Below, piece by piece: positions 40,398 through 48,658 of a DNA stretch of 64,000 nucleotides. The stretch is from positions 131,790 through 195,789 of the forward strand of contig NZ_FQYU01000005.1 of assembly GCF_900141855.1 (NCBI RefSeq), read 5' to 3'. Position numbers and translations under genes: made by a program. This stretch comes from Pseudozobellia thermophila. GTDB taxonomy: Bacteria; Bacteroidota; Bacteroidia; Flavobacteriales; Flavobacteriaceae. Position 1 is the stretch's first letter; each line of letters begins with the position of its first letter. The notes beneath the pieces are model-generated. The model was not told the origin of the DNA and ran no database searches. It saw nothing but the letters and a program-made list of their open reading frames with translations.

Positions 40398-42710
40398 ATG
40401 AACAGATTCAAGTATCACATTTTTTCCGCCCTGTTTATGTTCGCTGCCTTGGCGACGGTCCAGGGGCAGGAAACCCAACAGGAAAAGGAACCAGGGCACT
40501 ACAACCAGAGCAAGTTCAAACAGCTCTATGAAGAATTCGCCACCCCCAACACCTATCGGTCGGCATCCGGGGCACCAGGTCCCGACTACTACCAACAACA
40601 GGCCGATTACGTGATGGACATCGTACTCGACGACGAGAACGCCAAGATTTACGGGGAAGAGACCATTACCTATACCAACAATTCGCCCGATGACCTCGAG
40701 TACCTGTGGGTGCAGTTAGACCAAAACGTAAGGGCCAAGGATTCGAAGTCGCCCCTGAGAAACGGCGGTGGGGTTCCCATGGCCGAGCAGGCCGGGGCCT
40801 TCGTGCAAAAGTATTTTACCGAGCCCTTTGACGGTGGTTTTGTGATCGACTATGTAAGGGATGCCAACGGCAAGCCCCTGAACTATACCATCAACCAGAC
40901 CATGATGCGTATCGATATTCCACAACCCTTGAAGAGCAAGGAAAAGATTTCGTTCTCCATCAAGTGGAACTACAATATTCCCGACCATACGGTCAACCGG
41001 GCGCGTTCGGGATACGAGTATTTTCCCAAAGACGGCAACCGGGCCTATGTCATCGCCCAGTTTTTTCCGAGAATGGCCGTGTACAACGATGTTGAGGGCT
41101 GGCAGAACCATCAGTTCTGGGGTAGCGGCGAGTTCGCCCTTCCCTTCGGAAATTACGAGGTGAGCATTACCGTGCCCGCCGACCACGTGCTCGACGCCAC
41201 GGGGGTACTTCAGAACAGAAAGGAGGTTTTCTCGAAAGAGATGTTGAAACGCTACGAGAAGGCCAAAAAATCGTACGACAAACCCGTATTGATCGTTACC
41301 CAAGAGGAGGCCGAGGAAGCCGAAAAAGGGTTTTCGAAAGCGAAAAAGACCTGGAAGTTCAAGGCAGAGAACGTCCGCGATTACGCCTTTGCCACATCGA
41401 GAAAGTTTATCTGGGATATGCAGGCCGTTAAAATCGGCGACCGCGATGTAATGGCGGTTTCCTTGTACCCCAAGGAAGGCAACCCGCTTTGGGGCGAATA
41501 TTCGACCAAGGTAGTGGCCCATACCTTGGAGTCGTACTCGTCACATACCTTTGATTACCCCTATCCCAAGGCCATTTCGGTACATGCCAAGAACCAGGGG
41601 ATGGAGTACCCCATGATCTGTTGGAACTACGGTAGGCCCAACGAAGACGGTACCTACTCCGATAGGGTCAAGTACGGTATGATCAGTGTGATCATCCACG
41701 AGGTCGGACACAACTTTTTCCCGATGATCGTCAACTCCGACGAGCGCCAATGGGGCTGGATGGACGAAGGTCTCGATACCTTTATGCAGTACATGGCCGA
41801 GCAAGAGTTCGGCGAACGCTATCCCGAGGCCATTGCCCCCAACAGCAAATACCCATCGCGTAGGGGAGAGCCTTCCAAGATCGTGCCTTACATGGCGGGC
41901 GACCAAAGTACGATAGCCCCGATCATGTCGAATCCCGAAAACGTCTACCAATTGGGGCCCAATGCCTACGGCAAGCCGGCAACGGCCTTGAACATTCTGC
42001 GTGAAACCGTTATGGGCAGGGAGCTTTTCGACCATGCCTTCAAGACCTATGCGCAACGTTGGAAGTTCAAACACCCTACCCCCGAGGATTTCTTTAGGAC
42101 CATGGAGGACGCCTCGGCCGTCGATCTCGACTGGTACTGGAGAGGCTGGTTCTATACCACCGATTATGTCGATATCGGGGTAAAGGGCATCAAAAAATAC
42201 TATGTTAGCGATAAGCCGAGCAAGAAGATGCAGGAGTATATGGCGGCACGCAATATCAGCGAGGCCGATCTTCCGCCGTTGGTCTATTTGGCGGAGGAAG
42301 GAAGTGAGGATGCCGACCCCGATATAAAGGGCAAGGCACCGACCGAAACCTCCCAAACGCTCAAGGAGTTCATGATGGACAACATGACGGCCAGCGAACG
42401 GGCCAAGGTAAAGGAACCCAAGTACTTCTATGAGGTGACCTTCGACAAGCCGGGAGGTATACCCATGCCCTTGATCGTCGAGTATACCTACGCCGATGGC
42501 ACTACCGAAAACATTACCTATCCGCCCGAAATTTGGCGCAAGAACGATAAGGAGGTAAGCGTGGTACTGGCCTCCCAGACCGAGCTTACCGGTATCGTGG
42601 TCGATCCCAAGATGGAAACGGCCGACATCGATACGAGCAACAACACTTGGCCCGCAAAGGAAACCCCTTCCGATTTTGATCGGATGAAGGGCAATGTCAA
42701 GGGCAAATAA
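40398..42710 (+). CDS. M1 family aminopeptidase, exported
   Basis: 770 residues. A signal peptide (FKYHIFSALFMFAALATVQG) leads to an N-terminal beta domain (YTNNSPDDLEYLWVQLDQN) and a gluzincin core: H434, E435 and H438 in IIHEVGHNFFP and E457 in GWMDEGLDTFMQ form the zinc site. The substrate-side motif reads GMEYPMICWNYG instead of the common GAMEN. A C-terminal section has PEDFFRTMEDASAVDLDWYW. It probably degrades peptides in the periplasm. The tail after residue 690 is unusual for an M1 enzyme. Own terminator downstream. Confidence 0.94.
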   Translation: MNRFKYHIFSALFMFAALATVQGQETQQEKEPGHYNQSKFKQLYEEFATPNTYRSASGAPGPDYYQQQADYVMDIVLDDENAKIYGEETITYTNNSPDDLEYLWVQLDQNVRAKDSKSPLRNGGGVPMAEQAGAFVQKYFTEPFDGGFVIDYVRDANGKPLNYTINQTMMRIDIPQPLKSKEKISFSIKWNYNIPDHTVNRARSGYEYFPKDGNRAYVIAQFFPRMAVYNDVEGWQNHQFWGSGEFALPFGNYEVSITVPADHVLDATGVLQNRKEVFSKEMLKRYEKAKKSYDKPVLIVTQEEAEEAEKGFSKAKKTWKFKAENVRDYAFATSRKFIWDMQAVKIGDRDVMAVSLYPKEGNPLWGEYSTKVVAHTLESYSSHTFDYPYPKAISVHAKNQGMEYPMICWNYGRPNEDGTYSDRVKYGMISVIIHEVGHNFFPMIVNSDERQWGWMDEGLDTFMQYMAEQEFGERYPEAIAPNSKYPSRRGEPSKIVPYMAGDQSTIAPIMSNPENVYQLGPNAYGKPATALNILRETVMGRELFDHAFKTYAQRWKFKHPTPEDFFRTMEDASAVDLDWYWRGWFYTTDYVDIGVKGIKKYYVSDKPSKKMQEYMAARNISEADLPPLVYLAEEGSEDADPDIKGKAPTETSQTLKEFMMDNMTASERAKVKEPKYFYEVTFDKPGGIPMPLIVEYTYADGTTENITYPPEIWRKNDKEVSVVLASQTELTGIVVDPKMETADIDTSNNTWPAKETPSDFDRMKGNVKGK

Positions 42711-42734
42711 GTAGTATCCGGTATTAAATCAAGG

Positions 42735-42796
42735 CCCGTTAGGTGGGTTGCCTTGCCCTAGGGGACGAGGTAATGAAAAAACCTAACGGGTCTTTT
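42735..42796 (+). terminator. Terminator of the M1 peptidase gene
   Basis: Ten-base perfect arms (42735-42744 with 42781-42790) around a 36-base loop that can itself fold, followed by TCTTTTT. The loop is longer than usual. Confidence 0.65.
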
Positions 42797-42819
42797 TATG
42801 CAGCGAACACAATCTTCAC

Positions 42820-42827
42820 TATATTTG
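42820..42827 (+). promoter_or_regulatory. -7 box of tatA, leaderless spacing
   Basis: TATATTTG, exact TAnnTTTG, ends four bases before the tatA ATG, so the mRNA probably starts at the AUG itself. Confidence 0.5.
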
Positions 42828-42831
42828 TCTT

Positions 42832-43170
42832 ATGTATTTAACTCAATTATTGTTCATAAGCGGGGGCGAGATATTCTTTATCATGTTTATCGTGGTCATG
42901 GTATTCGGTGCCGATAAAATACCCGGCATCGCCAAAGGCCTGGGTAGCGGTATGCGCCAATTGAAGGATGCCACCGAGGATATTAAGCGTGAAATTCAGA
43001 AAAGTGCCGAAAAACAAGGCATTGATACAAGCTTCGTAGACGATATCAAGAACGATATCAACGAGGTAAAGGACAATTTGACCTCGGGCATAGGTACCGA
43101 TATCAAGAAAGAGATCGATGAGGTAAAAAAGAGTGTCGACGGGGTTAGCGGAACCATTAAGAGAAACTAG
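42832..43170 (+). CDS. tatA: Twin-arginine translocase subunit TatA/E
   Basis: 112 residues. One N-terminal membrane helix (IFFIMFIVVMVFGADKIPGI) with the Phe-Gly hinge and the conserved acidic residue of TatA, followed by an amphipathic helix (KGLGSGMRQLKDATEDIKRE) and a long charged tail. TatA oligomerises to move folded proteins carrying RR signals across the cytoplasmic membrane; tatC is not in this window. The tail, with repeated DIK/EVK heptad-like spacing, could form a coiled coil. PAP2 follows with two bases between. Confidence 0.93.
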   Translation: MYLTQLLFISGGEIFFIMFIVVMVFGADKIPGIAKGLGSGMRQLKDATEDIKREIQKSAEKQGIDTSFVDDIKNDINEVKDNLTSGIGTDIKKEIDEVKKSVDGVSGTIKRN

Positions 43171-43172
43171 TT

Positions 43173-43745
43173 TTGCTCGATAAGATTCTTGAATGGGACA
43201 AGGCGGTCTTCGTCTATCTTAACGGTCTCGGTATAGAGGATTACGATGTATTTTGGACGACCGTGACCAACTTCACCACGTGGATTCCCCTCTTTATTCT
43301 GTTTATCGTCCTAATCTTTATCAAATACCCCAAAAAGGAGGCTTTCTGGGTAATAGTAACGATTTTGGTCATGATCCTTTATGTGGGTACGCTCACCGAT
43401 CTCACCAAGCACGCCGTGGCACGGTTGAGGCCCAATAACAACGAAGACATCAATACGCTTATCCGCATATTGAAAAATCCGTCGACCTACAGTTTTTTTT
43501 CAGGGCATTCGTCCAGTTCCTTTTCCATTACCACCCTCGTGGTGCTGTTTCTTAAAAATCGCTTCAAGTGGAGCTGGCTCTTCTATATATGGCCCGTATT
43601 GTTCGTGTTGAGCCGAATTTTCGTGGGCGTGCATTTTCCCCTCGATATCTTGGTAGGGGCCCTGGTAGGAGTGCTGTCGGCCCTTTTCTTTTACATGCTC
43701 TATATCCGCTTTATAGTACCCTCGTTAGGGTTAGGCCGTCCCTGA
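43173..43745 (+). CDS. PAP2 family membrane phosphatase
   Basis: 190 residues with five to six membrane helices. It has the three acid phosphatase motifs: KHAVARLRP (motif 1), FFSGHSSSSFS (motif 2, His) and SRIFVGVHFPLDILVG (motif 3, His nucleophile region). It removes phosphate from isoprenyl or lipid phosphates on the periplasmic side. The start is TTG at 43173 (MLDKILEWDKAVFVYLN fits relatives), two bases after tatA; no ATG fits. Its 3' end overlaps the convergent O-methyltransferase by 35 bases. Confidence 0.9.
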   Translation: MLDKILEWDKAVFVYLNGLGIEDYDVFWTTVTNFTTWIPLFILFIVLIFIKYPKKEAFWVIVTILVMILYVGTLTDLTKHAVARLRPNNNEDINTLIRILKNPSTYSFFSGHSSSSFSITTLVVLFLKNRFKWSWLFYIWPVLFVLSRIFVGVHFPLDILVGALVGVLSALFFYMLYIRFIVPSLGLGRP

Positions 43746-44352
43746 TCGGCAAAAGCACGGTTTCTACCCGCTTATCCCGCTTTAACATGGAGTTGTAATC
43801 GAGCAATATGGGGGTTACCTTGTCTTTTTTGTCAATAGGTTCCAACACCTTGCCCGACCAAAGTACGTTATCGGAAAGAATGATACTGCCGGGCCGGGTT
43901 TTTTTGAGTACGAGCTCAAAATAGGCCGGATAGTCCTTTTTTTCGGCATCGATAAAGACCAGGTCAAAGGTCAGGTCCAATTGGGGTATGATCGTCTTGG
44001 CATCGCCCACGTGCTGGATGATCTTCGAGCCATAACCGCTTTTGTCAAAATAGCGGCGTTGCATGGCCTGCAGTTCCTCGTTGATGTCGATGGTGTGCAA
44101 TTGACCCGTTTTGCGCATGCCCTCGGCCAGGCACAGTGCCGAATAACCGGTGTAGGTGCCAATCTCCAAAATAGTGGTGGGGGCGATGATTTTCGAGAGC
44201 ATACTCAAGACCCTGCCCTGAAAATGGCCGGTCAGCATTCGGGGCCGGAGCACTTTTAAATGGGTCTCACGGGTAAGCTCTCGAAGGAGTTCGGGTTCGT
44301 CTTCGGAGTTGTTCTTGATGTAATTTTCTAAAACCGGGGATAGAAAATGCAT
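43711..44352 (-). CDS. Class I SAM-dependent O-methyltransferase
   Basis: 213-residue cation-dependent O-methyltransferase of the catechol/caffeoyl-CoA type. Marks: LEIGTYTGYSALCLAEGM (motif I), IDINEELQAMQRR, FDLVFIDAEKKDYPAYFELV (metal Asp) and GSIILSDNVLWSGKVLEP with the second Asp and Asn. Substrate unknown; small catechols are typical. The last 35 bases lie over the end of the PAP2 gene on the other strand. An exact -7 box lies 13 bases before the ATG. Confidence 0.93.
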   Translation of the reverse strand: MHFLSPVLENYIKNNSEDEPELLRELTRETHLKVLRPRMLTGHFQGRVLSMLSKIIAPTTILEIGTYTGYSALCLAEGMRKTGQLHTIDINEELQAMQRRYFDKSGYGSKIIQHVGDAKTIIPQLDLTFDLVFIDAEKKDYPAYFELVLKKTRPGSIILSDNVLWSGKVLEPIDKKDKVTPILLDYNSMLKRDKRVETVLLPIRDGLTLTRVL

Positions 44353-44365
44353 GGTGACTTTTCTG

Positions 44366-44373
44366 CAAATATA
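44366..44373 (-). promoter_or_regulatory. -7 box of the O-methyltransferase gene
   Basis: TATATTTG on the minus strand, exact TAnnTTTG, 13 bases before the ATG, in the 67-base gap shared with the divergent acetyltransferase. Confidence 0.55.
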
Positions 44374-44419
44374 TAGTACTTTCGAACTTTAATTTATACG
44401 GGAGCCAATAAGTTGAACC

Positions 44420-44896
44420 ATGGAAGAATTTAAGGTACGGCCGGCGACGCTGTCGGATTTGGATACCCTCTTGGGCTTTGAGCAAGAGATCATAAGGGCC
44501 GAACGCCCCTTCGACCCCACGATACGGGAAGGTGAAATCAGCTATTATGACATTAAGGACTTGATCCTTAGCCAAGAGGCCGAGGTGTTGGTCGCCGAGG
44601 TCGACGGAAAGATAGTGGCCTCGGGCTATGCCAAAATCAAGCGCGCCAGGCATTATTTGGATCACGAGCGGTATTCCTACCTGGGTTTTATGTATACCGC
44701 CCCCGAATACCGGGGCAGGGGCTTGAACGGCAAAATCGTCGACGGCCTGCGCGAGTGGTCGTACAAAAGAGATATCAAGGAGGTACGGTTAACGGTTTAC
44801 CAAGACAATATCGGGGCCATAAAGGCCTATGGCAAGGTGGGCTTCAAGAAACACCTTGTCGAAATGCGCTTGGTCGATGATCAAGGACAGGGATAA
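44420..44896 (+). CDS. GNAT family N-acetyltransferase
   Basis: 158 residues. GNAT fold: VRPATLSDLDTLLGFEQEI (beta-1/alpha-1), VLVAEVDGKIVASGYAKI, the acetyl-CoA pyrophosphate loop in EYRGRGLNGKIVDGLREWS (R-G-x-G-like), then VRLTVYQDNIGAIKAYGKVG with the terminal Phe-Lys. Acceptor not known. kynU begins 48 bases later behind its own promoter. Confidence 0.9.
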   Translation: MEEFKVRPATLSDLDTLLGFEQEIIRAERPFDPTIREGEISYYDIKDLILSQEAEVLVAEVDGKIVASGYAKIKRARHYLDHERYSYLGFMYTAPEYRGRGLNGKIVDGLREWSYKRDIKEVRLTVYQDNIGAIKAYGKVGFKKHLVEMRLVDDQGQG

Positions 44897-44901
44897 GGCC
44901 G

Positions 44902-44929
44902 TTGAATTACCATCTTAATCGTATTTTTG
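44902..44929 (+). promoter_or_regulatory. Promoter of kynU
   Basis: TTG at 44902-44904, a 17-base spacer, then TATTTTTG at 44922-44929. Both elements and their spacing fit the Bacteroidota consensus; the leader to the ATG at 44945 is about 10 bases. An alternative TTG start at 44927 lies inside the box and is not used. Confidence 0.75.
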
Positions 44930-44944
44930 AACAAATTCATTTTT

Positions 44945-46225
44945 ATGCATTTTGAAAATACCCTGAAGTTTGCGCGGTCATTGGATGCGGCCGATGCCCT
45001 GGCCAAGTACCGGGACGAGTTTCATTTTCCCCAGGTCAATGGCAGGCAGGTTATCTATTTTACAGGTAACTCATTGGGGCTGCAGCCCAAACGTACCCAC
45101 GACTATATCGATGAGGTCATGGCCGATTGGGCCGACCTGGCCGTCGAAGGCCATTTTCACGCCAAAAGACCGTGGTGGGATTACCACGAACGCTTGGCCG
45201 CGCCCATGGCCAAGATCGTGGGGGCGAAGACCGAAGAGGTGTGTGCGATGAACACCCTTACGGTAAACCTGCACCTGCTGATGGTCACCTTTTACAGGCC
45301 TACCGATAAACGGTATAAGATCATTTGTGAGGAAAAGGCCTTTCCCTCCGACCAATATATGTTGCAAAGCCAGGTCAGGCACCATGGCCTCGATCCCGAC
45401 GATGCCATTGTTGAGGTAAGGAAGAGGAAGGGCGAACACCATTGGCGCACCGAAGATGTCTTAAGGGCCATCGAGGAAACGGGAGATCAATTGGCCCTGG
45501 TGCTTATCGGTGGGGTTAACTACTACAACGGGCAGGTGTTCGATATGCCCGCCATTACCAAGGCGGGTAGGGAAGTGGGGGCCCAAGTGGGCTGGGACCT
45601 GGCCCATGCGGCCGGCAATATCGAATTGAGGCTCCACGACTGGGACGTCGACTTCGCCGCTTGGTGCAGTTATAAATACATGAACAGTGGCCCGGGCAAT
45701 GCATCGGGAATCTTTGTGCACGAACGGCATTTGAACAAAAAGGGAATCAACCGTTTTGAAGGGTGGTGGGGTACCCAAAAGGAAACTAGGTTTTTGATGA
45801 AGCCCGAATTTGAACCGCCTGCATCGGCCGACGCCTGGCAGTTGAGCAATCCGCCCGTCCTGTCTTTGGCGCCTTATTTGGCTTCCTTGCAAATGTTCGA
45901 TGAGGTGGGCATGGATGCGCTTATCGAAAAGCGAAAATCGATCGTGGCCTACCTCGAATATATTTTGGGCGAGATCGACAAGGAAACAAGCGGGTCTTTC
46001 GAAATTATCACCCCCAAGGACCGCGGCTGCCAGCTTTCGGTCTTTCTACATGGACAAGGGAAGCCACTGTTCGACTACTTGATGGAGCACGGGGTAATCG
46101 TCGATTGGAGGGAACCCAATGTAATCCGCCTGGCACCGGCCCCTTTTTATTGCTCTTATGAAGATATGTACCGGTTCGGGCAAATTTTAAAGCAGGGCAT
46201 ACGGGAACAGGCCAAGGCACGATAG
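44945..46225 (+). CDS. kynU: Kynureninase
   Basis: 426-residue PLP enzyme splitting kynurenine or 3-hydroxykynurenine into anthranilate (or 3-hydroxyanthranilate) and alanine. Marks: IYFTGNSLGLQPKRTHDYID, the cofactor Asp in QVGWDLAHAAGNIELRLHDW, the Schiff-base Lys in AWCSYKYMNSGPGN, and FEGWWGTQKETRFLM. Start MHFENTLKFARS at 44945 follows its promoter. The partner kmo is about 5.5 kb away on the same strand. It converges on a response regulator gene. Confidence 0.97.
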   Translation: MHFENTLKFARSLDAADALAKYRDEFHFPQVNGRQVIYFTGNSLGLQPKRTHDYIDEVMADWADLAVEGHFHAKRPWWDYHERLAAPMAKIVGAKTEEVCAMNTLTVNLHLLMVTFYRPTDKRYKIICEEKAFPSDQYMLQSQVRHHGLDPDDAIVEVRKRKGEHHWRTEDVLRAIEETGDQLALVLIGGVNYYNGQVFDMPAITKAGREVGAQVGWDLAHAAGNIELRLHDWDVDFAAWCSYKYMNSGPGNASGIFVHERHLNKKGINRFEGWWGTQKETRFLMKPEFEPPASADAWQLSNPPVLSLAPYLASLQMFDEVGMDALIEKRKSIVAYLEYILGEIDKETSGSFEIITPKDRGCQLSVFLHGQGKPLFDYLMEHGVIVDWREPNVIRLAPAPFYCSYEDMYRFGQILKQGIREQAKAR

Positions 46226-46255
46226 GCAATGGCCGATAGAAAACCTTTTCGGGCA

Positions 46256-46654
46256 TTATGCGTTTGGATTGGAGATGTCCTGTTTCCTCAATTTTTCTAA
46301 AGCGGCGCCTACCTCTTCCTTTAACCTGTCTTCGTCGATAGGCTTGCTTATAATATGCAGGGGCTGGGTTTTTTTGGCCTTTTCGAGGGTAGGCCGGTCT
46401 GAGTTGGCGGTGAGAAAGATAAAGGGGATGTTGTAGTTTTTCTTAATTGTATCGGCCAATTCTATACCGGTCATACTTCCCGATAGGCCAATGTCAAGAA
46501 AAATCATGTTCGGTCGATTGGTTTCGATAAACGATAGGGTGTCGTTGCCCGTATCGACCGAACCCAGTACACTGTGGCCCATGTTCGCCAAAGTTTCTTC
46601 CAAGAACATTTGTATGATAAAGTTGTCTTCCACTATTAAGATTTTTAGTTCCAT
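46256..46654 (-). CDS. Single-domain response regulator
   Basis: 132-residue receiver domain alone: acidic pair E9/D10 in ILIVEDN, phospho-acceptor D54 in MIFLDIGLSG, T82 in FLTAN and K104 in ISKPID. No output domain, so it probably acts by protein contact or passes phosphate on. The histidine kinase directly upstream (69 bases, same strand) is its likely partner. Confidence 0.94.
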   Translation of the reverse strand: MELKILIVEDNFIIQMFLEETLANMGHSVLGSVDTGNDTLSFIETNRPNMIFLDIGLSGSMTGIELADTIKKNYNIPFIFLTANSDRPTLEKAKKTQPLHIISKPIDEDRLKEEVGAALEKLRKQDISNPNA

Positions 46655-46723
46655 ATGGGCGGTTTAAGGTTTGGCTTTTTACGGATAAGAAGTGTCTTAC
46701 AAAGGAAATGGCCCCCCCTGTTT

Positions 46724-48316
46724 TTAAGATATTTGTTCTATCTCCTTGAATGTTATGATATAATGTGTCCCTACTTTGCTATTGTCCTTTTCAATGTTGC
46801 CGCGCAATTGCAAAACGAGTTTATGGATCAATTTCAGCCCCAACGATTTGGTGTTTCTAAAATTGACGTTTGGCGGAAAACCGGAACCGTTATCGCCAAT
46901 TTCAAGCCTGTACTTGTACGCCGACGAATCGATTTTATCGAGTTTAATGAATATGGTTCCATTTTCCGAGTCTTTAAAGCCGTATTTTAGCGAGTTGGTA
47001 ATTATCTCGTTGATAATAAGTCCGAGCGGTATGGAGGTGTCGAGGTTCAGGTATATGTTGTCTACTTCGGTAATCAATTCGATTTTGCTTTTCTTGCCCC
47101 TCATAGATTGTATCAAGGTGCCTACCAATTCCTTAATATAGCCCCCGTAGTCTATTTTGCTCAGGTCTCCACTTCGGTAGAGCATCTCATGGACCATTCC
47201 CATCGAGTTGATCCGGTATTGGCTGTACCGAAAAAGCATTTTGATCGTTTCGTCTTTGATAAAGCTCGATTGAAGGCTCAAAAGGCTGGCGACTACCTGT
47301 AGGTTGTTTTTTACCCTATGGTGAATTTCCTTTATGAGGGTGTCCCTCTCTTTTAGGCGACTTTCAATACGCTCGTTCAATTTCGAAATTTTGATGTTCT
47401 TTCGGTTCATGGAGTACGTTATCACAAGTAGGATAAGTACCCCTGAAGACAGCAAAATTCCGGTCTCAACGGCTTCTTTCTTAAAATCCGCCAATTTCTG
47501 TTCTACGCCCGAAATATCCGCTTGGGTATAGAGGGTCCAAAACTGATCGCCGTCCAAGCTTATTTTTTTATAAAAAAACTCCTTATGGCCGTGGGCGCCT
47601 TCTTTGTCCAGGTCTTCCTTGAACTCGCCATAGAGCTCCCTCTTGTCGTCATAAAATACCTCGTTGTTGGCATTTAGCAATCCAACGTTTTTTCCTTTAA
47701 AGGTGTCGAACCAGTTCTTGATATCGAGGTTGAGCCCGATTATGCCAATTTTTTTGTCCTGAACATAGAGCGGGCTGAAAAAACGGACGGTGGGCCGATA
47801 GGGGACCTCTACTTTGCCGTTTTCAATGTTCAGGTCGAGTTGGGATACGTATATTTGGCCTTTGTCGATATTTAAGGCTTCCTTGAAATAGTATCGGTCA
47901 CCTTTGTACTGCAACTTACCGGGGTCTGAAATATAAGTGGAATTGCCTATCAGTTGGGCCCTTGTAAGCTCATAACCGTTGGAATCGATTATACGGGCCT
48001 GAAAGTAATTGCCGTCGAGTTCTATAAAATTGCCCAGTTTTTTGGCGATCAGTTCAAGTTTGTCGCCGTTCTCGATTTCGAGCTGGACCATTTTTCTGAT
48101 AACGGCTATGTTTTTTTTGCTGATTTCGTAGAGGCTTATGAACTGGTTCTCCGCCTCCTTGATCCTATTGTGGGCCTTTACTTCCTCAAGTTCATGCATA
48201 TTGGCATTGAAGGTGCCGATGCGACGCACAATTGAAGACCAAATCAGGATATTGGTAACCAGAAATAGTATCAGGGAAAATAGTATGAGTTTAACATTGG
48301 TGAATTTCAATTTCAT
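46724..48316 (-). CDS. Membrane sensor histidine kinase, HisKA_2 type with Cache-like sensor
   Basis: 530 residues. A first membrane helix (LILFSLILFLVTNILIWSSI), a periplasmic sensor of about 250 residues with the Cache pattern (YFQARIIDSNGYELTRAQLI; GIIGLNLDIKNWFDTF), a second helix (ILLSSGVLILLVITYSM), then a HisKA_2 phosphorylation site (EIHHRVKNNLQ, His at 332/333) and an ATPase domain with PLGLIINEIITNSLKYGF and GDNGSGFP. LINHELLY-like loops are normal. This group typically senses small molecules. The ligand is unknown. The receiver gene follows at 46654. Confidence 0.93.
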   Translation of the reverse strand: MKLKFTNVKLILFSLILFLVTNILIWSSIVRRIGTFNANMHELEEVKAHNRIKEAENQFISLYEISKKNIAVIRKMVQLEIENGDKLELIAKKLGNFIELDGNYFQARIIDSNGYELTRAQLIGNSTYISDPGKLQYKGDRYYFKEALNIDKGQIYVSQLDLNIENGKVEVPYRPTVRFFSPLYVQDKKIGIIGLNLDIKNWFDTFKGKNVGLLNANNEVFYDDKRELYGEFKEDLDKEGAHGHKEFFYKKISLDGDQFWTLYTQADISGVEQKLADFKKEAVETGILLSSGVLILLVITYSMNRKNIKISKLNERIESRLKERDTLIKEIHHRVKNNLQVVASLLSLQSSFIKDETIKMLFRYSQYRINSMGMVHEMLYRSGDLSKIDYGGYIKELVGTLIQSMRGKKSKIELITEVDNIYLNLDTSIPLGLIINEIITNSLKYGFKDSENGTIFIKLDKIDSSAYKYRLEIGDNGSGFPPNVNFRNTKSLGLKLIHKLVLQLRGNIEKDNSKVGTHYIITFKEIEQIS

Positions 48317-48658
48317 AAAGGCCGGGAAAGAGGGTATTTGTTCAAATTATTGCGAAGTAGGACGGGGAACCTATTATAGTATCATGGATTTAAAAATATT
48401 GCTTTTTTTTTTAAACGAACAGCATTTTGATGAAATATCTTACTTTATTAGGCAGTTTTTATTTTTAAGAGTGTAATTTTTTTTCGAATAGTATGGCTGC
48501 TTGCCGCCCTTCTGGTATTCAAAATGGATATCCTAATATACTATGGGTCGGACTGAACACAATGGGGTGGGGCCGTACTTGCATAAGCTTCCCTTTACAT
48601 ACTGTATGAGGCTTTCGCGTTTTTCAATTATATTCGTCCGTCAGTTAAGGGAAGCCCT
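48317..48658. other. Intergenic region between the kinase and the MFS gene
   Basis: 342 AT-rich bases with poly-T stretches near 48400 and 48480. A near -7 match, TATATTCG, lies around 48630, which could serve the MFS gene. I find no credible ORF or long inverted repeat. Confidence 0.4.

Noticed and set aside
41541-42356. Minus-strand 271-codon frame over the M1 peptidase (a similar one lies at 40716-41522)
   Set aside because: Antisense to a clear HEXXH peptidase; no domain, no promoter.
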